A stretch of DNA of 64,000 bases from Catellatospora sp. IY07-71 (GTDB lineage Bacteria; Actinomycetota; Actinomycetes; Mycobacteriales; Micromonosporaceae), in contig NZ_AP023360.1 in NCBI RefSeq assembly GCF_018326265.1, positions 7,189,001 through 7,253,000 on the forward strand, written 5' to 3'. The notes below the pieces were generated by a model, which was not told the origin of the DNA, searched no databases, and saw nothing but the letters and a program-made list of their open reading frames with translations. Numbering within the stretch: the stretch's first letter is position 1; each line of letters starts with the position of its first letter. Shown one piece after another: positions 15,365 through 22,630 of this stretch. Both the position numbers and the translations under genes were made by a program.

Positions 15365-17932
15365 TCAGGCGGTGACCCGGATGACGCCGTGGGCTCCGGC
15401 TTCGGCGTGGCGCATGTCGTGGTCGACGAAGGGGTAGCCGCCCGGTTCCGCGAAGGTCATCTCGACGAAGCCGCCCTGGGCCGGAGCGAGGTCGAGCACC
15501 TGGGCCGCACCCGCGCCGGGACGCAGCAGGTAGGCGCCCTCCCGGTAGACGGTGTCGAACCGTGTGCCGACCACGTGGAAGGCGGTCCTGGAACCCGGAC
15601 CGGCCGACACCACCCAGAACCGCACCCGCTCACCGACCTTGGCGGGCAGGGGCGCGCTGTCGTACTGGTTGGCGCTGCCGTTGAAGACCCAGCCGTCGGG
15701 GGTACCCGCCCGCAGCGCCGCGGTGACCGCCTCGCCGCCGGGTTCACCGTGGTACAGCTCGCTGGCGACGACCACGTACTCGCGGTCGACCGGGGCCAGG
15801 TCGGGCGGGTCGATGATGACGGCCCCGAACATGCCGGCGCTGATGTGCTGGGTCATCGGCATGGTGCCGCAGTGGTAGAGCCAGGCGCCTGCCTTGTCGG
15901 CCACGAACCGGTAGACCAGCCGCTCGCCGGGTTCGATGGTGCGCATCATGCCGTCCGGTGCGGTCGCGCCGGCATGGAAGTCGATGCTGTGGCCCAGGGT
16001 GCCCTGGTTGACCAGGGTGATCTCGAATTCGTCGCCGACCCTGCCCCGCAGTGTCGGACCCGGCACCGAGCCGCCGAAGGTCCAGCTCCGCTGCCGCAGG
16101 CCCGGCGCGACCTCGATCTCCTTGTCCACCACGGGCAGTTCGACGCGGTGCAGCCTGCCGGTGGGCGCCGGCGGCAGGACGGCGTCGTGCGCGGTGAAGC
16201 CGGTGCTGTAGGCCGCGCCGGGGTCCGGGACAGGTCCCGTCGCGGTGGTATGCCCGCTGTGGTCCTGCGCAGCGGCGGCAGCCCCGCCGACCTTGATGGT
16301 CAGCGCCATCCCGGCCGCGCGGTGCCCGGGCACGGCGCACCATGCCTTCACGTCCGCGGCGACGACGCCGACGTCGAGACTCGCCTGCTGGCCCTTGCGC
16401 AGCAGCGGTGTCCTGGGGCCGCCGTCGACCCGCAGGTCGTGCCGCTGGCTGTCGGTGTTCGTGACGGACAGGACGAGCCGCGTACCGGCCGGGACCTCGA
16501 TCACCGCCGGCGTGGCCCGCATGCCGCTCAGCGCCACCTCGACCGTACGGGCCCCGGCCGGACCGGCCGCATGAGCGCCGCCGGCGGCGTGCTCGTGGGC
16601 CGCGCCGTCCAGCGGGACCGGCCCGGCGAAGGCCACGGCCACCACGATCGCGGTCACCGTGAGCACAGCCGCCGAGCCGAAGGCGGTGATCCGCCCGCGC
16701 ACGCCCAGCCGGGCCAGCGTGGGTGCGATCAGCCAGCCGGCGCGCAGCACGAAGTCGGCTCCGACGCCGAGCACCAGGATCAGGCCCACCGGCCCGGCCC
16801 AGCCGGCGGCCGGGGACAGAGCCAGCCCGGCGACACCGGCGTTCAGCGTGCCGATCCGCACCGCCCAGCCCCGGTGCAGGTGCTCCCGAGCGCGGCTGAC
16901 CGCGGCCGGGCCGCCCCCCATGACGACGGGCAGCAGGAACGTCAGCGAACCGATCAGCACCTGCCCGATCACGCCGACGAGCAGCATCGGGCCCAGCAGG
17001 GCGAGCCCGTCACCCGATGCCCCGGAGGCGATCAGAACCAGGTCGGCCACCACTGCGACCAGCAGCCACCCGATCGAGCCGCCCAGCAGCCACGCGGCGC
17101 CGCTGACCGGGCGCCGGTGCAGCAGCGTCGCCGCGAACGGCACCATGGCGACGAGCACGCCGACGGCGTAGCCGCCGACCCCGACGACCGTGATGAGCGG
17201 GCTTCCGGCCAGCATGCCGACGACGGCGACCACCAGCCCGGCGGCCAGGGCACGCAGGCACCAGCGGGCCGCGACGTGCGTGACACCGGAGATGGTGGTG
17301 CCCACTGCCGACGGCCAGAGCATGAACAGGGTGCCGACCACCGTGAGCAGCACCCAGCCGCCGATGTTCAGGTGCGCGTGGGCCAGGTGCAGCCGTTCGT
17401 GCCACGCTGCCCCACCCACGCCCGATCCCAGCAGGGCGCCCATCGGCGCCCCGGCCAGCAGCGCCGCACAGGCGAGCAGGTAGTAGTCGACCAGCGGCGC
17501 CAGCCTCCCGCCCAGCGAGCGCAGCCGCATCCGCAGCAGCACGTACGCGTGCGCGGCGATCGCCGCGGTGACGACGGTCGCGCCGGCCGCCAGCAGCACG
17601 GTGACGTCGGAGCTGACGCCCGCCAGGACGGCGGCCTGGCCTGTGGTCAGCAAGGCGAGCCGCGCGGCGGACCAGCGGCGGTCGGGTGCCTGCGCGTGCA
17701 GCAGCGCCACCGAGAAGTGCTCGCTCCACACGACGATCGCCGTGGTCACCGCGCCCAGCAGGAACAGGTGCACCGCCAGCCACGGCTCGGCCGTGGTCGC
17801 TCCCGTGGCGGTGATGACGGTGAGCGCGAGCCAGCCCAGCACCAGCGCGTTCGCCCAGCCGTGCCAGGCCCACCGCCAGGTGGGCGGCTCCGGCCGGGAG
17901 GTCGATGTGGACAGGCCGACGGACTTTCTCAT
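15365..17932 (-). CDS. nirK: Membrane-domain/NirK fusion: copper nitrite reductase with N-terminal polytopic domain
   Basis: An 855-residue protein (ATG 17932; an in-frame GTG at 17941 adds three residues). Residues about 25-420 hold ten to twelve membrane helices and match the separate protein at 6634-7929. A blue-copper domain follows (QRHDLRVDGG, AWCAVPGHRAAGM), then a full NirK core: GHSIDFHAG, LYHCGTMPMTQHISAGM, TAFHVVG and FVDHDMRHAE supply both copper sites and the catalytic Asp and His. It should reduce nitrite to NO at the outer face of the membrane, coupled directly to its membrane domain. It lies 48 bp after the nitronate monooxygenase gene, in the same operon. Compared with 7933-9348, the reductase parts are paralogous. 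Confidence 0.87.
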   Translation of the reverse strand: MRKSVGLSTSTSRPEPPTWRWAWHGWANALVLGWLALTVITATGATTAEPWLAVHLFLLGAVTTAIVVWSEHFSVALLHAQAPDRRWSAARLALLTTGQAAVLAGVSSDVTVLLAAGATVVTAAIAAHAYVLLRMRLRSLGGRLAPLVDYYLLACAALLAGAPMGALLGSGVGGAAWHERLHLAHAHLNIGGWVLLTVVGTLFMLWPSAVGTTISGVTHVAARWCLRALAAGLVVAVVGMLAGSPLITVVGVGGYAVGVLVAMVPFAATLLHRRPVSGAAWLLGGSIGWLLVAVVADLVLIASGASGDGLALLGPMLLVGVIGQVLIGSLTFLLPVVMGGGPAAVSRAREHLHRGWAVRIGTLNAGVAGLALSPAAGWAGPVGLILVLGVGADFVLRAGWLIAPTLARLGVRGRITAFGSAAVLTVTAIVVAVAFAGPVPLDGAAHEHAAGGAHAAGPAGARTVEVALSGMRATPAVIEVPAGTRLVLSVTNTDSQRHDLRVDGGPRTPLLRKGQQASLDVGVVAADVKAWCAVPGHRAAGMALTIKVGGAAAAAQDHSGHTTATGPVPDPGAAYSTGFTAHDAVLPPAPTGRLHRVELPVVDKEIEVAPGLRQRSWTFGGSVPGPTLRGRVGDEFEITLVNQGTLGHSIDFHAGATAPDGMMRTIEPGERLVYRFVADKAGAWLYHCGTMPMTQHISAGMFGAVIIDPPDLAPVDREYVVVASELYHGEPGGEAVTAALRAGTPDGWVFNGSANQYDSAPLPAKVGERVRFWVVSAGPGSRTAFHVVGTRFDTVYREGAYLLRPGAGAAQVLDLAPAQGGFVEMTFAEPGGYPFVDHDMRHAEAGAHGVIRVTA

Positions 17933-17980
17933 CACTGCCACCAGTCTTCGTTGTCGCGGTCGCTGCGCCGGGCGGTCCGG

Positions 17981-19408
17981 CTACTCCTGCGTGAGCAGGT
18001 GGTGCAGCACGTCAAGGGCGCTGAAGTCGTCGCCGGCACGCCGGCGCAACCCGGCCAGGAACTCGAGCTCCTGGCCGATCGTGACCAGCGGCGGCTCCAC
18101 GTGGTCGCCGGGCCCGCGCTGGCCGAGCCCGATCGTCGCGGTCAGGCCGTTGCACAGGCACCGGCTGCCGTCCGCCTGCTCGGCCGAACCGCCCTTGCGG
18201 ACGAAGTCGTCGACCGGCTCAGCCGGGCAGCGGAAGCCGACGCCGCCGCCGGGCTTGCGGTACGGCGTACGCAGGTAGCTGAGATCGCATCTGCGCGCCC
18301 GCGCGGCGTACACCTGCGGGTCCGCCACGGTGCCCGCCAGCTGGGCGACCTTGAACGGGAACCCGGTGGGCGAGGCGGCGGGATCGTTGCGCACGGCGAG
18401 CACGCCCGCCGCCGCGTCCTGCAGCAGCCGTTGCCGCAGCGAACCGGTCATGCCGGATTCCCGGCACAGGGCGAACGCCGACCCGACCTGCACGCCGACC
18501 GCACCGGCGGCCCGTGCCAGCGCCAGCGGGCGAGGCCCGGCCTGACCGCCGGCGACCCAGAACGGCAGACCGCACGCGGCCACCTTGGCCAGGTCCAGCG
18601 CGTCACGCTCGCCGTACACGGGCTCGCCGGCTTCGTCGAGGGCCATCCGCCCGCGGGGCCGGGCGCTGTGCCCACCCGCTGTGGCGCTCTCCACCACGAA
18701 CCCGTCCGGGCGGGTCCGTTCGCTGCGTGCGAGGTATCCGGCCAGTGACGCGGACGACACGACAGCCAGGAAACGCGGCCGGCGCAGCGGCGGATGAGCA
18801 GGCAGCAGCTCGCGTGGGTCGAGCCGCACCGTGTGCCGCTCACCGGCGTCGGCGCCCTCGACGGCCACCGGCAGTTCCACGGGCAGGTGCCGGGCCAGGG
18901 CGTCGAGCAGGCCGGGGATCTCCGTGGGGAGCCCGGCGCCCATCAGCACGTAGTCGACACCGGCCAGCATGGCCCCGTACAGCGAGGAGGGTGTGGCCAG
19001 CTGGATCTTCTCGAGGTAGTTGATGCCGACCACGCCGCCGTGTCCCTCCTTGGCCAGGAAGACCTCGACGAAGTTCGCGGCCACGGTCAGCTCGACGGCC
19101 TGCGGCCGCGGTCGCAGGCTGAGCCGCGGAACGGGCCGGAACGGCCGGCCCGGCGGCAGACCCTCGGGCCTGAAGTAGCGGTCCAGCACCCGCTCGGCCA
19201 CCTGCGGCGCGGGAAACGCGGCCAGTGCCCGGCGCAGATGCCCGCCGGGGTCGCCGAGTTGCAGCCGCCGGGCGAGCAGCGTGTCCAGCGCCACGCCGGA
19301 GACCACGCCGAGCTGGCCTGCGGCCGAGACCGTGCGGGCCAGCTGCCAGCTGGACACGCCGACCCCCATCCCGCCCTGGATGACGACCGGTAGATCGGCG
19401 TGCCTCAT
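17981..19408 (-). CDS. Nitronate monooxygenase / 2-nitropropane dioxygenase family flavoprotein
   Basis: A 475-residue TIM-barrel flavoenzyme. VVIQGGMGVGVSSWQLARTV at the N-terminus, VVGINYLEKIQLATPSSLYG, VDYVLMGAGLPTEIPGLLDA and the FMN-site segments VVESATAGGHSARPRG and WVAGGQAGPRPLALARAAGA place it in this family. The C-terminal part is longer than in small nitronate monooxygenases, and carries several Cys (RRCDLSYL, FRCPAEPV, RCLCNGLT), closer to PfaD-like members, so the substrate is uncertain. ATG 19408 heads the minus-strand operon with nirK, hemerythrin and MauE. A DosR-like box lies 70 bp upstream. Confidence 0.82.
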   Translation of the reverse strand: MRHADLPVVIQGGMGVGVSSWQLARTVSAAGQLGVVSGVALDTLLARRLQLGDPGGHLRRALAAFPAPQVAERVLDRYFRPEGLPPGRPFRPVPRLSLRPRPQAVELTVAANFVEVFLAKEGHGGVVGINYLEKIQLATPSSLYGAMLAGVDYVLMGAGLPTEIPGLLDALARHLPVELPVAVEGADAGERHTVRLDPRELLPAHPPLRRPRFLAVVSSASLAGYLARSERTRPDGFVVESATAGGHSARPRGRMALDEAGEPVYGERDALDLAKVAACGLPFWVAGGQAGPRPLALARAAGAVGVQVGSAFALCRESGMTGSLRQRLLQDAAAGVLAVRNDPAASPTGFPFKVAQLAGTVADPQVYAARARRCDLSYLRTPYRKPGGGVGFRCPAEPVDDFVRKGGSAEQADGSRCLCNGLTATIGLGQRGPGDHVEPPLVTIGQELEFLAGLRRRAGDDFSALDVLHHLLTQE

Positions 19409-19477
19409 CCGCTGAGCCCTTCTGTCGCCTGCGATGTCACCACCGCCAGCATCAGAGCGCGTTGCACCGCCGCAGCA

Positions 19478-19491
19478 GGGCCTTTGGTCCC
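19478..19491 (-). promoter_or_regulatory. DosR/DevR-like box for the nitronate monooxygenase-nirK operon
   Basis: The plus strand is GGGCCTTTGGTCCC; the minus strand reads GGGACCAAAGGCCC, very close to the DosR consensus. It is 70 bp upstream of the 19408 start. Confidence 0.6.
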
Positions 19492-19525
19492 GACCTCAGG
19501 TCACCGCAGTCCCTTCGGAAGGGCC

Positions 19526-19540
19526 GGGACTTTCGGCGCC
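19526..19540 (+). promoter_or_regulatory. DosR/DevR-like box for the hibernation factor gene
   Basis: GGGACTTTCGGCGCC has a perfect left DosR half-site (GGGACTTT) and a degenerate right half. It lies about 88 bp upstream of the start at 19628. Confidence 0.5.
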
Positions 19541-19627
19541 TCGCCACGTGACGCCAGACCCTGCCGCGGCACAGCTCCGCGCGGCGAATGTGGGCGTGTC
19601 AGTGGTTCGACCCATCGGAGGTGCACC

Positions 19628-19939
19628 ATGACCAGTCCCGTCCTCGCCGACCATCCCGTGCAGGTACGCACGTACGGGCGGGTGCCGGCCGAGCTGATCT
19701 CCTACGCCGCGCGCAAGGTCGAGGTGGTGCTGCGGCACGCCCCGGCTCCGGTGCTGCTGGTGCGGATCAAGCTCAGCCACGACCGCGGAGCCGCGCCGTC
19801 GGAGGCCTGCGTGCGCGTCGACGTGGACGTCAACGGCGCCGATGTGCACGTTCGGGCCGCGGCCCCGACCCTGATCGAGGCGGTGGACCTGATGCAGCGC
19901 CGCCTGCGCGCTCGAGTCCAGCGTGTTCACCGGCGCTGA
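19628..19939 (+). CDS. Short ribosome hibernation-promoting factor-like protein (S30AE fold)
   Basis: A 103-residue protein, the size of short HPF/RaiA (YfiA) proteins, without the long-form C-terminal dimerisation domain. Beta-alpha-beta segments such as VQVRTYGRVPAELISYAARK, then VEVVL and LLVRIKLSHD, ACVRVDVDVNGADVHVRAAA, then PTLIEAVDLMQRRLRARVQR, fit S30AE. Such factors inactivate ribosomes during dormancy, and a mycobacterial homologue is in the DosR regulon. ATG has GGAGGTGCACC upstream. A DosR-like box and divergence from the nitronate monooxygenase operon support hypoxic induction. Confidence 0.75.
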   Translation: MTSPVLADHPVQVRTYGRVPAELISYAARKVEVVLRHAPAPVLLVRIKLSHDRGAAPSEACVRVDVDVNGADVHVRAAAPTLIEAVDLMQRRLRARVQRVHRR

Positions 19940-19954
19940 GCAGGCAACGGGCAC

Positions 19955-19982
19955 GGCCGGGAGGGCGCGCGCCCTCCCGGCC
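19955..19982. terminator. Bidirectional terminator, perfect 28-bp palindrome
   Basis: Two complementary 14-nt arms (GGCCGGGAGGGCGC and its complement) sit between the convergent hibernation-factor and XRE-cupin genes. Confidence 0.75.
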
Positions 19983-19990
19983 CCGGCGCG

Positions 19991-20560
19991 TCATCTGGGG
20001 CCGGTGAGCTTGTCGAGCACGACCAGGTAGCGGCACGGAGCTGTGGTCGGGTTGACGAACACGCAGTCGGCCGGCGGGCCGAGCTGCAGGCAGTCGCCGG
20101 CGTCGAGTTCGTGGACCTGCTCGCCCTCGACGAAGCGCAGGTGGCCGGAGAGTATCCAGATCTGCTGGTTGATGAAGCGGTATGTCTGCGCCGGGTAGGC
20201 GACCTCGGCTCCGGGCGGCAGCTCCACCTCGACCAGTTCCAGGGCGGTGCTCCCCGGTGGTGACACGGCGCGGCGGACGTAGCCGGTCTCGGGGTCGGTC
20301 CACACCGGCTGGTCGTCGCGCCGGGCGAGCTGCACGGCGCCGCCCTCGGCCCGTGCGATCAGCTCCGACAGGGTGAGACCGAGCGCGCCGGACAGCCTGG
20401 CGAGCAGGGCCGCGGTGGGCTGTGCGTCACCGTGCTCGACCTTCGAGATCATCGCGCGGGACACCCCGGAGATGTCGGCCAGGGCGGCGAGGGTGAGTCC
20501 CCGCTCTTCGCGGGCCGCGCGCACGGTCGAGGCCAGGGCCTTGCTGAGGTCTTCGGTCAC
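19991..20560 (-). CDS. XRE-cupin transcriptional regulator
   Basis: A 189-residue regulator. The N-terminal HTH (about 8-62; REERGLTLAALADISGVSRA, then MISKVEHG) is XRE type, and the C-terminal half (about 105-185; VELPPGAEVAYPAQTYRFIN, ILSGHLRFVEGEQVHELDAG, then DCLQLGPP) is a cupin that likely binds a small ligand. Start GTG 20560 lies only six bases after a TATAGT -10 on its strand, so the mRNA is probably leaderless. It diverges from a GNAT gene and probably represses both from the palindromic intergenic sites. Confidence 0.88.
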   Translation of the reverse strand: MTEDLSKALASTVRAAREERGLTLAALADISGVSRAMISKVEHGDAQPTAALLARLSGALGLTLSELIARAEGGAVQLARRDDQPVWTDPETGYVRRAVSPPGSTALELVEVELPPGAEVAYPAQTYRFINQQIWILSGHLRFVEGEQVHELDAGDCLQLGPPADCVFVNPTTAPCRYLVVLDKLTGPR

Positions 20561-20562
20561 GT

Positions 20563-20602
20563 TGACACTATAGTAGATGTCATGCCTACTATAGTAGGCA
20601 TG
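20563..20602. promoter_or_regulatory. Divergent leaderless promoters within repeated palindromes
   Basis: CTATAGTAG occurs twice (from 20567 and 20589). The second lies in a perfect 22-bp palindrome at 20581-20602 that also contains the GNAT start codon. TATAGT hexamers serve each direction, with ATG or GTG 4-7 nt beyond, and no ribosome-binding site is present. Likely operators of the XRE-cupin regulator. Confidence 0.65.
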
Positions 20603-21139
20603 ATTGGGGATGGGATCATCCGCCGCGCGACCGCGGACGACGCCGCCGCCTGCGCCGCGATCTACGCGCCGTACGTCACCGACACCACGATCACGTTCGA
20701 GACCGAGGCGCCCACCGTCGCGGAGATGGCCCGCCGCATCGAGGCCGCCAACGAGCGCCACGCCTGGCTGGTGCTGGTGGTGGACGGCGCGGTCGTCGGC
20801 TACGCCTACGGCACCGAGCACCGGACCCGGGCCGCCTACCGATGGGCCTGCGACGCCAGCATCTACCTCCACACCGGACGCCGCCGCACCGGCGCCGGGC
20901 GGGCGCTGTACGCCGCGCTGCTGCCCATCCTCGCCGCCCGCGGGTACCGCCGGGTGATGGGCGGCGTGACCCAGCCGAACGAGGCCAGCATGGGACTGCA
21001 CCGCGCCTTCGGCTTCTCCGACGTCGGGACCTATCGCAAGGTCGGCTGGAAGCTGGGTGCCTGGCACGACGTCACCTGGCTGCAACTCGACCTCACCCCC
21101 GACGAGGACCCGACCGCACCACCCGCCGACCCCCGGTGA
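20600..21139 (+). CDS. GNAT N-acetyltransferase, phosphinothricin acetyltransferase-like
   Basis: A 179-residue acetyltransferase. RRATADDAAACAAIYAPYVT, SIYLHTGRRRTGAGRALYAA and GVTQPNEASMGLHRAFGFSD, with the end KVGWKLGAWHDVTWLQLDL, are signatures of the phosphinothricin/methionine sulfoximine acetyltransferase subgroup. The acetyl-CoA loop is RRRTGAG. The probable substrate is an amino acid analogue; the true one is unknown. The ATG lies in the operator palindrome and appears leaderless. Control by the divergent XRE-cupin protein is likely. Confidence 0.88.
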   Translation: MIGDGIIRRATADDAAACAAIYAPYVTDTTITFETEAPTVAEMARRIEAANERHAWLVLVVDGAVVGYAYGTEHRTRAAYRWACDASIYLHTGRRRTGAGRALYAALLPILAARGYRRVMGGVTQPNEASMGLHRAFGFSDVGTYRKVGWKLGAWHDVTWLQLDLTPDEDPTAPPADPR

Positions 21140-21174
21140 GCGGTCGGCGGCCGCCGGTGACGTGGTCAGCGCGA

Positions 21175-21202
21175 CGGCGCCCCGCTCGCGAGCGGGGCGC
21201 CG
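21175..21202. terminator. Bidirectional terminator, perfect 28-bp palindrome
   Basis: Arms CGGCGCCCCGCTCG and its exact complement lie between the convergent GNAT and protease genes. Confidence 0.75.
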
Positions 21203-21250
21203 CACCCGTGCCGCGACACGGAGGTCGATCCGGCCGCGGCGGGGAGAGCA

Positions 21251-22519
21251 TCACAGGAGGCTGGCTCCGTAGAAGGTCAGCGAGCCGACGTACGGGCTGA
21301 ACAGCGGCCGCCGGACCGGTGCGTAGAAGACCCGGTAGGAGCCGGTCTTCCACACCCCGAGCGACACGCAGGGCGTGTCCAGGTAGCCGGCGGTGATCGT
21401 GCCGCGGGCCAGCGCCGCGATCTCGATCTTCAACGGCCAGGTGATGAACAGGCCGTGCGAGTAGACCGGGCCGCCGCTGTCGCCGGGTGCGGCGATGCAG
21501 TTGCCCGCGGCCGGGGTGCCCGGCACCTTCGCCGCGTACGTCATCGGCGCCATGCCGAGCACGCTGGTGTTGACGGCGTACACCTTGGCGTTGCAGTGCT
21601 CGCCGGTGAACGCGCCACCGGTGCAGATCCAGTTGCCGACGTAGTCGGCGGTGGAGCCGCCGACCCGGATGCTCGACGAGCTGTTCCAGGCTCCGGTGTA
21701 GATGCGCCCGGCGAAGGTCCGGTTGGGCGGCCGGTTGAGCATCTGCGTGTCGCGGGCGTTGACGTCGGCGACGATGCTCGTGTTCGGCTGGGCGGCGGTG
21801 CCGATCCGGGCCACGTTGCCGTTGTTGCCGCAGTGCCCGGCGGTGAGCATGCGGGGCTGGCCGGCCCAGTTCACGCTGAAGCCGGTGGAGCAGGAGCCGC
21901 CCGTGCTGAGGTTGTTCCAGCGGGCGCCGCCCCAGTACGGCGAGATGTCGGCCTGGCGGTTGAACAGCAGGTCCGGGGCGCGTTCGACGGTGACGGCCAG
22001 CGGCAGGCGGGCCTCGGCCAGGATCGCCTCGCGGTCGGCGTCGGTGCTCACCGTGACGGCCAGGCCGGAGCCGTCGACCTGCGGGGCGGCGGTGCCGACC
22101 CGGCTGTCGGCGCCGAGCCGGTCCACCTCGGCGGCGAGTTCGGCCTCGCTGTAGCGGGCGGGCAGGAACTTGACGGGTACGCCGGTGCGGGCGGCGCGTT
22201 CGCGGGCGTCGGCGGGGACCTCGCCCTTCCAGTAGACGTGCAGCTCGCCGTTCTCGGGGGCGGCGATCGTGCCGGCGTAGCCGGGTGAGTCCACCGACAG
22301 GATGTCGTCGGCGGCGGTGTTGAGGCGGGTCTGCGCCTCGCTGAGGTCCTCCCAGGTGCGGAAGCCGCCGGGGACGGCTTCGGCGGGGGCGGCGCCGGGC
22401 TGTTCGGTCTTGGGCTCCTCGGCGGCCGAGGCGCCCGTGGGGGGCAGGAGCACGGCCATGACCAGGAGCGCCGCGACGCTCCAGCCGGTCCTGGCACGGC
22501 GGGACGGTGTGTGAGTCAT
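21251..22519 (-). CDS. Secreted trypsin-like (S1) serine protease with propeptide
   Basis: A 422-residue preproprotein. The signal peptide (RRARTGWSVAALLVMAVLLP, then PTGASAAE) is followed by a propeptide of about 150 residues resembling alpha-lytic/streptogrisin-type pro regions, then a chymotrypsin-fold domain from about 195. The catalytic triad is seen as His in MLTAGHCGNN, Asp in NARDTQML and Ser in APGDSGGPV. Cys residues in GGSCSTGF and GHCG, and others, can form the family disulfides. ATG 22519 is chosen; ATG 22528 is possible and adds three residues. It diverges from the SARP regulator at 22631. Confidence 0.85.
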   Translation of the reverse strand: MTHTPSRRARTGWSVAALLVMAVLLPPTGASAAEEPKTEQPGAAPAEAVPGGFRTWEDLSEAQTRLNTAADDILSVDSPGYAGTIAAPENGELHVYWKGEVPADARERAARTGVPVKFLPARYSEAELAAEVDRLGADSRVGTAAPQVDGSGLAVTVSTDADREAILAEARLPLAVTVERAPDLLFNRQADISPYWGGARWNNLSTGGSCSTGFSVNWAGQPRMLTAGHCGNNGNVARIGTAAQPNTSIVADVNARDTQMLNRPPNRTFAGRIYTGAWNSSSSIRVGGSTADYVGNWICTGGAFTGEHCNAKVYAVNTSVLGMAPMTYAAKVPGTPAAGNCIAAPGDSGGPVYSHGLFITWPLKIEIAALARGTITAGYLDTPCVSLGVWKTGSYRVFYAPVRRPLFSPYVGSLTFYGASLL

Positions 22520-22630
22520 GGCAGCCATCGTCGGAGCGGACCCGTGGCGGCCGGGGCGATCCTGAACATCGTTGAACATCGCTGTCTCGCACGTACGATG
22601 GACATGCGGCTTCGTCCATCGAGGAGGCTC

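Noticed and set aside
15365-17932. Suspected loss of a NirK catalytic His in the fused protein
   Set aside because: Rechecking the alignment, the His are supplied by TAFHVVG and FVDHDMR, so the active site is complete.
15230-18748. Long open frame antisense to nirK and nitronate monooxygenase
   Set aside because: Low-complexity His/Arg/Gln-rich translation; the opposite strand has clear families.
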